Positions 31,719 to 44,035 of a stretch of 51,824 nucleotides of DNA are shown one piece after another; position 1 is the stretch's first letter, and each line of letters begins with the position of its first letter. A program made the translations under genes and the position numbers. The stretch comes from Phytophthora quininea (lineage: Eukaryota > Oomycota > Peronosporomycetes > Peronosporales > Peronosporaceae). The stretch spans positions 1 to 51,824 of the forward strand of contig JAAVTG010000430.1 of the NCBI GenBank assembly GCA_011947345.1. Direction: 5' to 3'. The notes beneath the pieces were generated by a model. That model was not told the DNA's origin and searched no databases. It saw only the letters and a list, made by a program, of their open reading frames with translations.

Positions 31719-34700
31719 ATGGAGCCCAAATCCGGCAAGCTACACAAGGTGAGTGCTGTATCGATTAGTCACGTGTGATTGTTGCTCTAACAAGTGTCTT
31801 GTGTTCGTGTTACAGCTTGGGTCTGGGCTGTTTGGTCCAAAATGGACCGAGAAGTGGGTGCACCTCGATGGAACACTGCTAAAATGTTTCCCGATGGCGG
31901 TGGAGCAGAATGTTTTCTCTCTGGGTAGTTCTCGACAGAGCAGCTCTTTTGAGCTCATGGACTATCGGTTCCGAGCACCTGATGAGGTACTGCAGGACGT
32001 ATTGTACGCAAGCATTTTGGTAGTGTTGATAAAAAGCGATATGTCTGTAGAAAAAGTGACCCGGAAGTTTGCCTTTCAACTGGAACCGATTGAGAAGGTA
32101 GCGTTCTCTGCTGGAATGAGGTGGCGGGTTTCACACTTTAGATTTCTTCTCTTTGTAGTCATCAAAATCGGTTGTGTTTGCATGCTCATCGGAGAAAGAG
32201 CTGGCGGAATGGAAGTTTGCGCTAACGGTGAGGACCTACAGTGTTTCAGGTTTATTATTGTGCTAATAAATGTTGTAGACGAGATTGTGCTTACCAGCAG
32301 ATGCCCAAGTTTCTCCAGTGTACGATGATTGTTGTGCAAGTTGCTGTTTGAGAATGGAGACTGACACAACAATATTTCAGCATTACCGAGAAGATTCGGC
32401 GAGCTGCCGAAGCGTTCATGGAGGTAGTTTTCAGTTCTGCTGATGTCGGAAATGAAAAACTTACCGCCGTAAATGTGCTTGCAGTTTGACCCACACCACA
32501 CATGTAAGATCGACGTGGGGAAACTGCGTGGACTTCTCCAAACTATATCCTTTCCAACAACCCATGCAACTGTCTGTGTGTATATGTTGATGCTTGCTTG
32601 TTCCTTACATCTTACTTTTGTTGACGAATTTACATTGGGTGGGAAGGGAAAGAAACAGAAGTCGCGCTGATGCAGCAGCAATTGGATTTAGGCCACCAAG
32701 GACTTATCACTCGAACGCGGCTGCTCACTTGGCTGCAGAGCTACTATTGCGCTCAAGAAGTGATGTCTCGTGTGCAAGCCGAACGCGCTAATAACCAGGT
32801 TATGGTTGAATCAAGCAAACCACAACAGCAACGACAAGGTATTTCCTCTCTCAATTCCAGCGCACGCGTTTCCGCATCGAAGCATTTGCTTGGACAAAGT
32901 AAATCGGACTGGAACAACAGATACTACGCGCTACTATCCAGGGAGCCATCCGACGACGTTTTTGCTGTTGGATCAAAAGTGTCATCTATTATCGCAGAAT
33001 TTCGTCAAGCGGCTGAGACTGTAGTGGGGGATATTGTATCGGAAATGGTTTTGGAAGATGTGGAGAAAACGTTGCAGACCCGGGATGTCGACGGAGACGA
33101 GTTGTTCGCCACTGATGGTATGCAGCAATATCAAGAACTGTCGACAGTTCTGCACAAGTATCAGCGCAGCGGATTGCTCATTTATATCTGTTCCTACGTA
33201 CCGAGCGATCCGTCGATCAAAAAGCAGCAATTTGCGGCGTCCACTGCAGTTTTCCACAGAATGGTTGGACACCAACTTCGCGCTGCAAGATCGATTCATG
33301 CAGTGATTGAAGAAGCATACGACGAAGCACTACTGAACGGACAGGACATTGTGCTTCAAGTTCCTCTGCAGTGTGTTGTGGATTACTTAGGGTTTCGAGC
33401 CTATGTGATTGCGTCGTCGAAACCTGCAGTGAAAAGTACTCGTCAGAACTTGGCTGCTCACTCGCATGCGGAGCACGTCAAGCAGCTACACGACCAGCTT
33501 AAAATTGTGTTCGATGGACTGGGGCTTCTCACGGATAGCTTGCACGACCCCATCGACGACGACAACGATGCTTCGGACTCTAGAGACAAGCTGCCTGGAT
33601 ACTTCACGCTGAGCTCTGGGTTTTCAGTGGACCATCGCGACGGTGTATCAGCATTTAAACTGCAGAATCTGTGCGACCTGTTTCCTGCTGATGTATCTGG
33701 CAATGAACCCGAGACCATTGCTAATGAATTTCTGCTATTCAAAATGCGACCTGAGTTTGTTCAATTGCATGGGAGCAACCTCCCGCTGCATTCAAACACG
33801 AATGCTCCCAACGCTCAAGAAAACATGGTCAATTCGAGCGGCTCTAACAAATTCCAGTTGGAGACCCAGTTACTGCAGCAATCTGCAATCAGCGCGCGCG
33901 AATGCCTGCTTACAATTGTCATTCCGGAGTTTGTGGCCGATTTGGAGAACGCCATTGTGCAAGTCATTGATAGCGCGTCGCTGACTCGCGCATTGCACGA
34001 CGATGGGATTAACGTTAGATATCTGGCTTCGTGCTACGAATTAGCCTCTCTCAAACATGTTCGCCGTGTTCTGCTGGTGGAAATGGTGGCGCGAGCCTGT
34101 AAAGTTGAGTTTCGAGCATCCCTTCGAGCTATATTGCCGGACGCGGTGGCATCGATCATAAGGCAAGCCAAAGCGCCACGCAACAGTCATCCATGTGATG
34201 ACGAAGTGCAAAGGTTGACCCTGCAACTGCGCGAGTTTTGGCCAAGCTGGCGCTGCGGGAAGAAGCGACAAATGTCACGATCGAGTTCTTTAATCTGCTA
34301 TTTGGAATGTCGTCGCCAGACGCAACAATTTTCTGGGAGGAGAGAATTTTGCCGCGGGTACGAGCTAAGTTCGGGTTGTCACGAGAGGCAATGAACCTGC
34401 ACACGATCATCAGCGAGGACTTGCTCCATTTGCCTCAACTCTTCCACGCTATTCAATTTCAAACGGGGATGTACTTTGCTGATCACATGAATTACAACTT
34501 CAAAAGCATCGAGCCGATTACTGTGCACAACATCCAGTGTATCAGTCCCAACACTGTGTTGCTCGCTCGAACAACTGCAGAGTGTGAAAAAGTGTTGGAA
34601 TGCTCGGACTCATTTCTCGTTGCTAGGGAGTTTACCGATGCACTGTCCAGTATTTTGTTTCACATCTCGATCTTAGATGCAGCCCCAAACGACGAGCGCA

Positions 34701-36236
34701 ACTTATCGCTTTGTCACTTGCTGACGTGCGCCGCCAACATTTCGTTGTCGATGAATCTACGTGACCAAGCGAAGCGTTTGGCGACACTTGCCATCGAAGA
34801 AACCCCCAGCAACCACGCCGATATCACGCGAGCTTGCACAGTTCTGGTCAAACTAAAACACTCGATTGGAGACCTGCCTGGTGCCCAAGAACAGTTTGAA
34901 AAAGCGCTAGAGCCTGTGCAGTGGCATCTCGGTCCTATTCACCCGCTGCTGTGCGACACATACATGACCATGTCGGAGATTTTGGGAGAGATAAACCAGA
35001 CTGCACAAGCGGCGGAGATTCTGCAGAACTGCGTCTCTCTTGTCCGAGATTGCTTTGGGAAAACAAGCGTTCTTTACGCAGACATCAGACGACAGCAAGC
35101 CACGTTGATGTATGCAGCAAACCCCGCTGATATCCAGGCGATTATTGGTGTCCTCGAAGACGCATTTGCGGTGTACGAAAAGCATTTCCAGGACCCTGTA
35201 GATGACGTGCCGGCGTACAAAGACTTCGCGGCGGAGTGCTGCTATCTGCTCGCTATTCTACACAAGCAAGTGAGAGCAGTTCAAGCGACCGAGATCGCTT
35301 ACGGAATCGCTCTCACAGGCTTGGCTCTTCGCAAAGAAGTCTTGCCATCAAACCACGAAGACACGATGAAGTCGTACCTGCAGCTAGGAGATTTGTCTCG
35401 AGATTTAGGCGAGTACTACCGAGCCGTGGACTACTACAAGCCGGGGCTCGCGATTCTAAAGACATTCCACGACGACGGACACATCGACCAGATCCGCAGC
35501 GTCACTCAAGCGATGCTACAGCTGTATATCCAGACAATCCCGCAAGAGAAACATACTGTAAGTATCTTCTACTGGAAGACACGTGCACCTAACTAACTCT
35601 GTTGCTGTGCAGATCATCGACAAAACGATGAAGCGATTTTCTGCTCAGTGGCCTCGTTTCGCATTGCTGACGAAGACACAGGAGTCAGAAAAGACCGCAG
35701 ACGTAGCAGACACTCCAGACCAAGCTGAAGATGTTGGCGAGGAATCCGATCTACTGATGTTCGTCATGAAGAGACTGGTGCAGCTGGAGCCGATCGAGTA
35801 CGTGGACCTACTCATCGAGAAGACGGACCTGGAGTTCCAAGACTACCGCAAGCAGTACAACCTCAACTTCGCTGGCACGCTGCGTCGGACCAACGCTGAT
35901 GCGCCTTCCCCTCAGCACTCACTGCTGCGTTCGTCCAGCGGTCGGTTCGCTTCCTTCTCTGGTGGCGGCAGCTTCTCCCCGCCAAGTTCGCCCCGTCCGC
36001 TGTCTCCCATGCACCACCCGACTCTAATGCCCACGTCTCCGCTGCGCAATGGACGCACCTCGTTCAACCAGTTGGACTGCAACTTCCTCAAGACCTCCAC
36101 GGGCGACTTCACCTTCGGCGGCCAACTTGCCGCCGTGCTGTTCCTCATCGATTACCAAAAGTATCCGCCGACTAAACGGCAACAAAGTATTGCACAAGTT
36201 GAAGTTCTTTTCAGCCAATCATATCTGCCTACTTGA
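31719..36236 (+). CDS. Multidomain PH / EF-hand-like / Clu-type / TPR protein, multi-exon
   Basis: The ATG at 31719 opens a 30-bp exon (MEPKSGKLHK). Introns inferred from GT-AG and phase are 31749-31815, 32098-32158, 32228-32278, 32320-32380 and 32424-32484, one unresolved near 32565-32660, and 35558-35612. The N-terminus is a PH domain (LFGPKWTEKWVHLDGTLLKC ... ELAEWKFALT), a phosphoinositide or membrane binder. FDPHHTCKIDVGKLRGLL and LDLGHQGLITRTRLLTWL look like paired EF-hand-type helices without full calcium loops. The middle (ALHDDGINVRYLASCYELAS ... RRVLLVEMVARACK) resembles the central Clu/eIF3-p135 domain, and about 34500-35560 is TPR-like. The C-terminus is low complexity (SPPSSPRPLSPM). 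One base is missing near 34231-34240; both sides are otherwise open and collinear. The gene ends 9 bp before the next ATG. By analogy to Clu proteins it could act in organelle positioning or mRNA handling; this is inference. Confidence 0.72.
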
Positions 36237-36245
36237 TTCAAAATC

Positions 36246-39200
36246 ATGGCGCCGGTGCCTGCATGGACGCGGGAGTGGCGGCCGCTCGCCAAGCAGCTCT
36301 GCGCGCGTATCGGGCCCCAGACGCAGAGCGAGGGCGATGCACAGACACAGGAGACGCTACTGCTGCGTGCGGACCGCGTGATTGGCCAGCTTTACGGCCA
36401 CCGCTTCGTGGACAGCGTGCCACAGGACGTCAAGAGACAGACGGAGGCGCTGGCGACCAAGTTCCGCGTGCATTCGCTGGAGGATCGGGCGCAGAAGCTG
36501 CTGAGTTTGTCGCAGCAGTGCGACTACCAGGTGCTAAAGCTGCTACTAGAGCTGGCGAGGACCCCCACGAAGGCTCAGGACGAGGATGTGGCTGTGGATG
36601 AGGATGACTCCAGCAGATGGAGACAGGTACTGCAGCAGGAGCAGGACAAGCAACACAAACAGCAGCAAATGCAGGACAGACTAGTGGAGGAACTGTTTGA
36701 GATATCCACCAATGACGAGTGGTTCCAGGCCTGGGAGGACAGCGAGGACGACAGTGACTGGGACATGAGCAGTGCAGATGAAAGTGGAGCTGAGAGTGAT
36801 GCAGGACGGAGTAGACGCGCAAAGAGACCGAGCGAAGTCTTAGAAGAAACAAGTAGAGAGGATCCAGTCATGATGTCGCTGGATTCAAGGGTGAGTGGCG
36901 TGCTGGCTCGAGATGACGAAGAGATGGAGAACCAAACGTACTCGGAGGAGATTGAGGATCGGGATGCGATTCTCTGTCGCTATTATTCGAAGGTGGATCT
37001 ATCAGGTACAAACATGGAGATTGATGATAGTGTTGTTGACCGCGTGACCTGCGCCTTGGATGCTCGGGGTAATGTGCAGTTCACGATGGATAGACCGTGG
37101 CTGCTTTGCTCCGCAGTGGTTAAAAACGCTGCACAGAGCCCAATAAGAACCGATGTTGTTCCGCAAAGGCTTATTCATGAACGGACGGTGGTGAGTATGG
37201 TGTTTGAAGCGCTGGATGGAGTGGAATCTCTATTGTTTGAGCTGCACCCAATCAAACCCAAACCAGCAATGTTTAGTATTGATTTTGAAGCGAAGGTCGT
37301 ACGAAGATCTCAGCATTCTCAAAACATAGCAATTGGGCATCTCTCACCATCATCATTGCATCATATTCTGGACGAGTTTGCCCAAGCATCGTCAGACATC
37401 CAGCTACTTCGCGACTTTTTAGCGTTCATCCAGCAAAGCCGCAGCCAACACGAACAGCATCGATGTGTGACACTTGAAGGTCTTGCCGACTCGTTGTCGA
37501 AGATCATGTGGAGTTTGAGCGGAACAATACGAGACGTAGAGCAGCAAACAGACTCACTGTCTAGTCAAGATGAGGACCCGAACCCGTGGTCTGGTAGTGC
37601 AGCTCGTCAGCCAACGCTGTTAGGAATTTTGGCGGTTTACAAGGGACATTTAGTTTGATCTCGTGGGTGAAGAGAACTTTAGAACGATGTTTTCAGGACC
37701 TGTCAGGGCGACATTGGTACGAAGTTCGGCGTGCTGAACAGGCCAAGTGTGTGCTGGATTCGTTGTATCGTCTGGTGGAGGTTGAATACATGGAAGGGAT
37801 ACCTGTAAAGGCAGACACAAGCACCGCAGAGAGCTGGTCACGGTACGACATTTTGCTCCATTTATTTATCGGCGCGCTCAGCCCGTACTTGAGTCTGTTA
37901 AACCGAATGGTTTTCGATAGAGGACACTTCGACACGATCCCATTAGATGGCGAATTGTTTTTCACGACACCTGCACTGCTGAGTGTGGACTCTTCTCCAA
38001 TGCGCACCGAGAAAAATCAGAGCTTTCAGGATGGACTGCTATCTCTGGCGCCATTTGAAGTAAACAACGCGTTGGTTCCTGTGTTTCTGGAGCCAGTAAC
38101 CAAGCTGATGAAAGAAGCTCTAGCGAGCCGACAGATGAAGAATCGCTTTCTACAGCATCAGCAACATGCACGGAATGAATCACTGAAGCCTCCGGGGCCA
38201 CCGCAACCATCACTGTGCGAGCTATTTATGAGTGAAATGGCATCCTTGGGGTGGAGAAACAGCATGACGAGTGAGACTACAGTGGCTGAGAAGGCTGCAT
38301 CCAGTCAGTTAAGAAACGTGCCGTTTAGTCAAATGTTAGAGCATTGCTTGATTGCTCACATTAATGCGAAGGTAAGTAAGCAATGTTTTTGCTAGGTAGT
38401 CAATACTTGCTGGAAACTTATTTCGTATCTGCCACTGCAGTGCCGAAGTTTGAACCGATCTCTTGCCGATATTTTCCGAGATAAATTGTGCCTTATTCAG
38501 CATATTGATGCACTCCGAATGTTTGTGCTGATGAAACAGGTACGCAAGCGGAGGGATGATGCTTATTCCTGCTGCTCTAACCACCTTATTTGTGATCAAA
38601 ATTGCAGCAAGATGTTTTCAGGTCTTTCAGTGAAGCCTTGATTAGTGAAATGCGAGCGCATCCTGTCGCGTGGGCAGTAAGCGACAGGATGAGCATGTTG
38701 CTCCAGAGGGCAATACAGGAATCGGCGACCGATAGTTTTCTTTCACCGTCGCTGCGGGAACTTGGCGATCAAATGTTTGTTTGGATCGAGGCAAATCAGT
38801 TGAACGTACCTGGCGGCAGGCGCAAAATTGACATTGCGAACACGAGCTGCTTGAATTTCGCGTTCTCGGCACAACAACCGCTTCGTGTTCTATTTAGCGC
38901 GAACATTTTGCAAAAGTACTCGCGACTTGGTGTACTGCTAGTCCAGGTGAAAGTCGTGGAGTCGACTCTTGTGAAGGTACGCCATCGTTTCCTGATTTTA
39001 TTTTACTTGCCACTAAAGTTGTGTCTGCATTCTTAGTTCAAATATGGTCTTCGATATCGACGCTGCTACCCACAGTACGTACAAGGTCTTTATTTATTGA
39101 GAGCTAAAGTATCTCACTCCTTGTCCGCAATTCAGTATCGAGTGGGAAATGCGAGAGCCTCTCGCTGAGATCTCAAGCATGTTGCATTATTCCAAGAGCT

Positions 39201-39921
39201 TGCTAAACTATCTTACGAATCAGGTGCGTTCCAGCCTTGTTGCAGTTCCATCTTTTCTTTTGCTAATCCATTTGATTTAACATAGCTATCAGATGAACGA
39301 TGGTCCAAGTATTGTCACGTGCTCGAGACGTCGAACAGCCTCGCAGAAGTGCGTCATTTCCCCAACTATTCTTACTGAAACGACTGCTGGCTAACTTTTC
39401 TTCTCCGCCCTCAAGATGGACGCAGCTCATGAACAATATCTTGATCTCTTGCTGGACAATTGCTTTCTGCTGGACAAGGTAAGCAACTTGTGCATATTGC
39501 GACGTAATACTTATGCTGATATGAATGTTGCTGCTGATTGTAGCACGCAGCAGTGATCCAGTACATCGTTACGACTTTCAACCATATCTTACGCTTCGTT
39601 GACCAGCTTGACGAGTTTGTCAAAGCGGTGGATCGGAATCTTGTCCAGTATTTTCCAGATAACTCAACTTGCGCTGCCATGTCACACACTCGCTTGCTGG
39701 ATCACCCTGACTTCCGGTCGATGCACGCTACTATGGACCTCAGCTCCAAGGAGTTCAAGCGGCAGTCTCGCTTCTTGGTCGTGCTGCTCACGTCCATGCA
39801 GAAGCACGGCGCTTTTCCCCACGTCAGCGAGATCGTGACTCTGCTGAACTACAATTCTTTTACCACCAAGAAAAAGCGCCACGGACGCAGATTGCTGGTC
39901 AGCAACAGCATCGTCCATTAA
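36246..39921 (+). CDS. GCP5: Gamma-tubulin complex component 5 (GCP5-like)
   Basis: Exons: 36246-38371, 38441-38539, 38608-38976, 39037-39074, 39136-39223, 39286-39348, 39416-39478 and 39544-39921, all with GT-AG introns. Their sum is 3224 bp; one base missing in the G run 37643-37645 gives 3225, exactly 1074 codons plus stop. The N-terminal region contains an acidic linker (EDSEDDSDWDMSSADESG). The GRIP1-type domain begins near IHERTVVSMVFEALDGVESL and continues through SWSRYDILLHLFIGALSPYL. GRIP2, the gamma-tubulin-binding part, includes FKYGLRYRRCYPHIEWEM and the C-terminal helices HAAVIQYIVTTFNHILRFVD and SSKEFKRQSRFLVVLLTSMQ. GCP5 belongs to the ring complex that nucleates microtubules at spindle poles and basal bodies. 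GCP4 or GCP6 is possible, but length and the TVV-MVF-AL-G block fit GCP5 best. Confidence 0.85.
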
Positions 39922-40355
39922 ATCGAACAGGATCGTCAGCATCCATAGCACCGCCGCCAGCTCCGAAAAGAGTCTCGCCCGGAGTCGATCGATGCTTTCG
40001 TCTTAGGTAAACTAAAAGTCATTTAACGAAAGTAGAGGGAAGTGTCTTGTTTAATAATTTCAGCACCGCGTTCCGTTGGTACGGCGTTCTTTATGGAATT
40101 ATTTGAGTTAGTTCCTTCGCCATTGACATTGGAAATGCCCAACTTCCTCTGGAGGATCGTGAGGTCCTGCTGCTTCCACGCGTTTGGCGTCCTGCCCTGC
40201 CAGTGCTTCGTCAAACAGATCGGAGACTGGCATGTCTTTGCAGCACCACCGCAGGAATTGCTTGTCATCGGAAGTGTGCGTCACGATTGGCTCCATGTGT
40301 AGCCATCTCCATAGTAAAACCAAGTGCAAGCTTCCGAGCCACACACTCGACAGGA
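39922..40355. other. Intergenic, nothing recognised
   Basis: 3' region of the GCP5-like gene and upstream region of the next gene. ORFs here are short and unsupported. Confidence 0.4.
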
Positions 40356-40362
40356 TCATTCC
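40356..40362 (+). promoter_or_regulatory. Putative oomycete Inr for the VOC-like gene
   Basis: TCATTCC matches the oomycete initiator (TCATTYY), 63 bp upstream of the ATG at 40425. CAATCTG follows directly, in the place of the flanking promoter element (CAWTTT). It makes the in-frame ATG at 40203 unlikely as a start. Confidence 0.5.
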
Positions 40363-40424
40363 TCAATCTGCCACCCAAGAGCTACAGCCTCAACGCTTAC
40401 AAGCCCCGACGCCACCTCGACCTC

Positions 40425-41486
40425 ATGACCGACCTGACGTGGACCAAGGAGCAGGTGATCCAGGCCTTCAAGGACTCGGGCAACCTCAAGTTCCTCGAGC
40501 ACGTCAACCTCTCCAACAAGGACAAGTGCTCGGAACAGTCACCCGCCTACATCTTCTACATGCGCGGTCTGCTCTGCTCGCGGGACCCGAGGCTCAGTTA
40601 CCACTTCTGGGCCAATTTCGGTGGCCGACACCAGTTCCACTTGTTCACGGGCCAGCCCAAGAACGAGTGCATCAATGCCGCTATCTACCTGTACGTGCCG
40701 GACCTGGACGAGATCGAGAAGAGCTTGCAGTCGGTGGCTGATGAGCTCAAGGACACCAAGTTCGCCTTCGAGCGCATTAACCGCGGCGGAGACACCACGC
40801 GCGAGTACCCGCTGGACCAGTGGCACGAGCTCTTCGACACGGACAAGTACGACCACCTGAAGGTCAACGACCCGTACGGCAATGAGCTCCGGCTGCACGT
40901 GACGCCGCGCCACTACAACTCCGTCAACTTGTCGCTTGGCAAGAAGCTGCCGGTGACAGACGACGTGGAAGGAGTGGCTCAGGGCTTCCCGTTCATGCGC
41001 TACCCGGTGCGTCCGGGCATTGCCCAGGGCATCTCCCGCTTCTTCGAGCACTACTTGGGCGCCAAGACGGTCGTGACCAAGAAGGAAGGCAACGTGGAGC
41101 TGTACCGCACTACTGTGTTCTGTGGTCCGCTGCAGGCCTTTGTGTTCGACGAATCTGAAGCCGAGAAGGACAACAAGGGCGAGTACGATGGCCACCACGT
41201 GTGCATCCACATTGACCGCTTCAAGGAGTTCTACGACCTGGCCCACAACGAGTCCATGAACTGGAACAACGTCCTGTTCTTCGACCGGTGCGATACGTGG
41301 TTCGAGGCCAACCGCGACCAGCAGTACCGCATCCTGCACCTGATCGACCCCGTGGACAAGAAGTTCCTCATGTCGTTCGAGATGGAGATCCGCTCGGCGC
41401 AGCACTTCCGCTACCTCATCCACCGCGACGACATCACGGACGAGGAAGAAGCGGCTAACGAGGTGCTCCGCAAGAAGAACTTGTAA
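40425..41486 (+). CDS. VOC-fold (glyoxalase/dioxygenase-like) protein, uncharacterised
   Basis: 353 residues from the ATG at 40425 (MTDLTWTKEQVIQ), chosen because the Inr at 40356 lies between it and the upstream in-frame ATG. Two halves show vicinal-oxygen-chelate-like character. The first has ANFGGRHQFHLFTGQPKNEC and NDPYGNELRLHVTPRHYN. The second has GIAQGISRFFEHYLGAKTVV, GPLQAFVFDESEAE and a GHHVCIHIDRFKEFYDLAH strand-helix. The H and E positions that could bind metal (RHQFH, NELRLHV, HHVCIHI) are present, but which are ligands cannot be told by eye. Strong GC3 bias, an unbroken frame and the promoter indicate a real, expressed gene. The exact reaction is unknown; a soluble enzyme or stress-related isomerase is plausible. 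Confidence 0.75.
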   Translation: MTDLTWTKEQVIQAFKDSGNLKFLEHVNLSNKDKCSEQSPAYIFYMRGLLCSRDPRLSYHFWANFGGRHQFHLFTGQPKNECINAAIYLYVPDLDEIEKSLQSVADELKDTKFAFERINRGGDTTREYPLDQWHELFDTDKYDHLKVNDPYGNELRLHVTPRHYNSVNLSLGKKLPVTDDVEGVAQGFPFMRYPVRPGIAQGISRFFEHYLGAKTVVTKKEGNVELYRTTVFCGPLQAFVFDESEAEKDNKGEYDGHHVCIHIDRFKEFYDLAHNESMNWNNVLFFDRCDTWFEANRDQQYRILHLIDPVDKKFLMSFEMEIRSAQHFRYLIHRDDITDEEEAANEVLRKKNL

Positions 41487-41856
41487 GAGAGGGACGAATG
41501 TGTGACTTCGGAAGGCGCAGCGGAATGGTGCAGTCTTTGGTGTAGAGATTTTCGAACTGAAGTGGCTGTCCAGCCCCGTCTTTTGAATGAATGGAAGTGA
41601 AGATGTTTTTGACGTTGTCCTTGCCGCAATACAGCTACTACAGTGTCGCTGGAAGAGCGCCTTCACGAACCTTGTCGCTTCCGTCTCCATCTTCCTGAAC
41701 TACTACTATTGGTAATATATACTGTATGCTGTTTGTTTGTCTCTGTACAGTAGTAGGGGTGGATGAACATCCAGATTCTTATATTGCAACGAATGGCAGA
41801 AGCGTTTAATCAGCTACGGCGGCGCGAAACCCAGGGTGCTGCTCTAGAATCCAATC
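41487..41856. other. 3' flank of the VOC-like gene
   Basis: Nothing recognised apart from a possible 3' UTR. Confidence 0.35.
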
Positions 41857-43076
41857 TTACAGATCGCTGTCCTGTCGAAAAGGAAAACGCCATCTTGCAC
41901 GAGTATTTATCACTGATTGTGCCGTGCACGTGTCGCCATAATAGCGGTGGAGATACAGAAACATCTCGAAATCGTTCCGGATTGCAGCTTCCTTCAGACC
42001 CTCGCTCGTGCAACCTTCAGTACGGTGCGTTTGGAGCCAACGCACAATACGGAAATGACCTTTGCTGGCCGCTCCGTCCATTGCGATAGCACTGCAGCCT
42101 TCGTTTCGATTTCTGTGGAGCCATTTGACGACACTTGGATGGCCGCTAGAGGTGACTCCGTCCATGGCCTTAGTCGTGCAGCCTTCCTTTCGTTGCGAGT
42201 CGAGCCATTTCACCACTTCCAAATGACCGTTTGTTGTGGCTCAATCCATGGCTTGCTTCGTACAACCAGCCGTGGTGATCGCATGAAGCCATCTTGAGGT
42301 GCCCGTTGCTAGCTGCCGTATCAATTGCCCAAACAGTACACGCTTTAGACCCGTGCTCATGTAACCACTTGACCACTTTCAAGTGGCCATTTTCCGCAGC
42401 ACAGTCAATGGTATCTTCCGTCAGACTAAGATTTAGGTTCGCATGGAGTCATTTGAAGCCGCATCAACCACCGCTTCATTCGAATATTTTGGATAGGAGC
42501 GCACTGTGAGCTCGTCACCTCGCTCGCGCTTTCTTGCACTCGACGTTCGTAAATCGTTTTTCTTCCGTTATTGGATCCATGAGGTCTCCACAACGTGGTT
42601 TCGCTGGTTTCTTGTCTGGATCACGCGCTCGACACTGTTGGCAGGAGCTTTCGCGCGGGTATGGAGATACTTGGCCAATTCCAAATGGCCATTTACAGCG
42701 GCATTGTGAACAGAAAGGCTGGCCGCTCCACCGAGCTCTGTAAGACGACCACCGGGCCGCGAGTCTCGCTCAATCAGCTAGAGGATAATGTGGAAGTATC
42801 CGTTCGTAGACGCTTCCAATAGTAATCTCGCGACGTTATCAAGTTCGCCACGATCTGCCGTTTACTTGAGCTCCTCCAAGCTATCGCTCTCCACAGCTTG
42901 TAGTATTTATCAGCCCGCAGCAAATTGCGGACGGACCAACAGGTTTGGGGATTGACGCCGACATCCAGCGAACTGTTCCAGATCCGATTTAACAGGCGAC
43001 TCGACGCGAACGTGACCGCCTTGTGCAGAGGCAACTCCACGGAGCGTCCAAAACTCGGAGACAGTAGCGGAGCGAC
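41857..43076 (-). pseudogene. Ankyrin-repeat protein (oomycete WLHE type), decayed
   Basis: Near 43050 the minus strand starts with the N-terminal signature of this large oomycete family (SVELPLHKAVTF ... SSRLLNRIWNSS). The frame ends at 42774. Ankyrin-type repeats follow in shifting frames: VVKWLHEHGSKACTVWAIDT near 42380, and at 42222-41857 VVKWLDSQRKEGCTTKAMDG, VVKWLHRNRNEGCSAIAMDG and IVRWLQTHRTEGCTSEGLKE. The repeat unit (VVKWLH-x(4)-EGC-x(4)-AMD-AA-x-GH) is a derivative ankyrin motif for protein contacts. At least two frame changes and stops between 42774 and 42382 break the gene. It is head-to-head with the next remnant, about 80-100 bp away. Confidence 0.7.
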
Positions 43077-43159
43077 TTCATATCTAGGTTATAAAATCAT
43101 TCAATCACAGCACAGTAAAATCTTTCAATGAGTTGAATAGCTTGCAACAAAATGCCTAG

Positions 43160-43902
43160 CGGGCTCCGTCACTGCTATTCCAGTCTAAGAGCGTCTTCAC
43201 CGACCTCCCGCACGTCGTTAACTCCGTCTCCACCTTCTTGGATACTGGGATCGAGCTACCGCTGTCTAAAGCATGCAAATCCGGGTCTCTGGCACTGTCG
43301 AGTCGAGTGGGACAGCTTGGCTATGGAGACTGCCGTGAAGGATGGTCACAATGACATAGTGTACAACCTGAACCGTGCTTTGGGCCGAGCGATCATGAGA
43401 GACGACGTCATACTTGTGCAGTGGCTCATTATTGAACAGGGCGCGGATCAATTTACCATTGGACTATCGACAGTTTGAATTAACCAAATGTTTACTGGAA
43501 GTGGTCGAGAGAAACGACTTGGAGATGACGCAGTGGCCGTTTGAAAGCCTGTCAAAGTGTCACGTTGAAAGTCAAGTGGTGGAGGAGGCTGCGTCTGGAT
43601 GAAGCACCCGCTAAAGGCCATTCGAGGTTGTCAAGTGGCTAAGAGATCACCGATCTGAGGGCTGCAGTTTAGCTGCATCCAACGGCCTGTTGGATATTGC
43701 CAAGTGGCAGCATGAGAAATTAAAGACAGAATGCACACTCAAAGCAATGGATCGTGCGTCCGAACACGGTGACTTGGAAGCTGTTAAATGGCTGCATGAG
43801 AATCGACGAGCGGGCTGTACACGACGCGCTATGGAGCTTGCGGGTGGTAATGGACAGCTTGCTGTCGTCAAGTGGCTGCACGAACATTGGTCTGAAGGTT
43901 GA
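43160..43902 (+). pseudogene. Ankyrin-repeat protein (oomycete WLHE type), decayed
   Basis: The N-terminal signature is visible at about 43190-43300 (VFTDLPHVVNSVSTFLDTGI, ELPLSKACKSGSLAL). A shifted frame follows (AMETAVKDGHNDIVYNLNRA, ILVQWLIIEQGADQF) and stops at 43478. Better-kept repeats occur at 43690-43902: IAKWQHEKLKTECTLKAMDR, AVKWLHENRRAGCTRRAMEL and AVVKWLHEHWSEG, then a stop. It is the divergent partner of the preceding remnant and probably arose from it by inverted duplication, though the two are well diverged. It is non-functional as given. Confidence 0.68.
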
Positions 43903-44035
43903 GGCGGTTATTCGAGCGGTATACAGAGGCTACAAGACCCAAGCGACTGGGAGACATGGTTTCAAAGTAATTGGACTTTATGACGGCTATGCATCTCGGA
44001 CTGCATTTGTAGTGAACGCGATAACTTCGCTGGAG

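Noticed and set aside
40203..40424. 74-residue N-terminal extension of the VOC-like protein
   Set aside because: A good Inr (TCATTCC) lies at 40356, so an ATG at 40203 would be upstream of transcription start; the extension has no domain character.
40539..41690. 383-codon minus-strand ORF over the VOC-like gene
   Set aside because: Low-complexity Val/Leu/Glu/His translation antisense to a conserved, promoter-supported gene.
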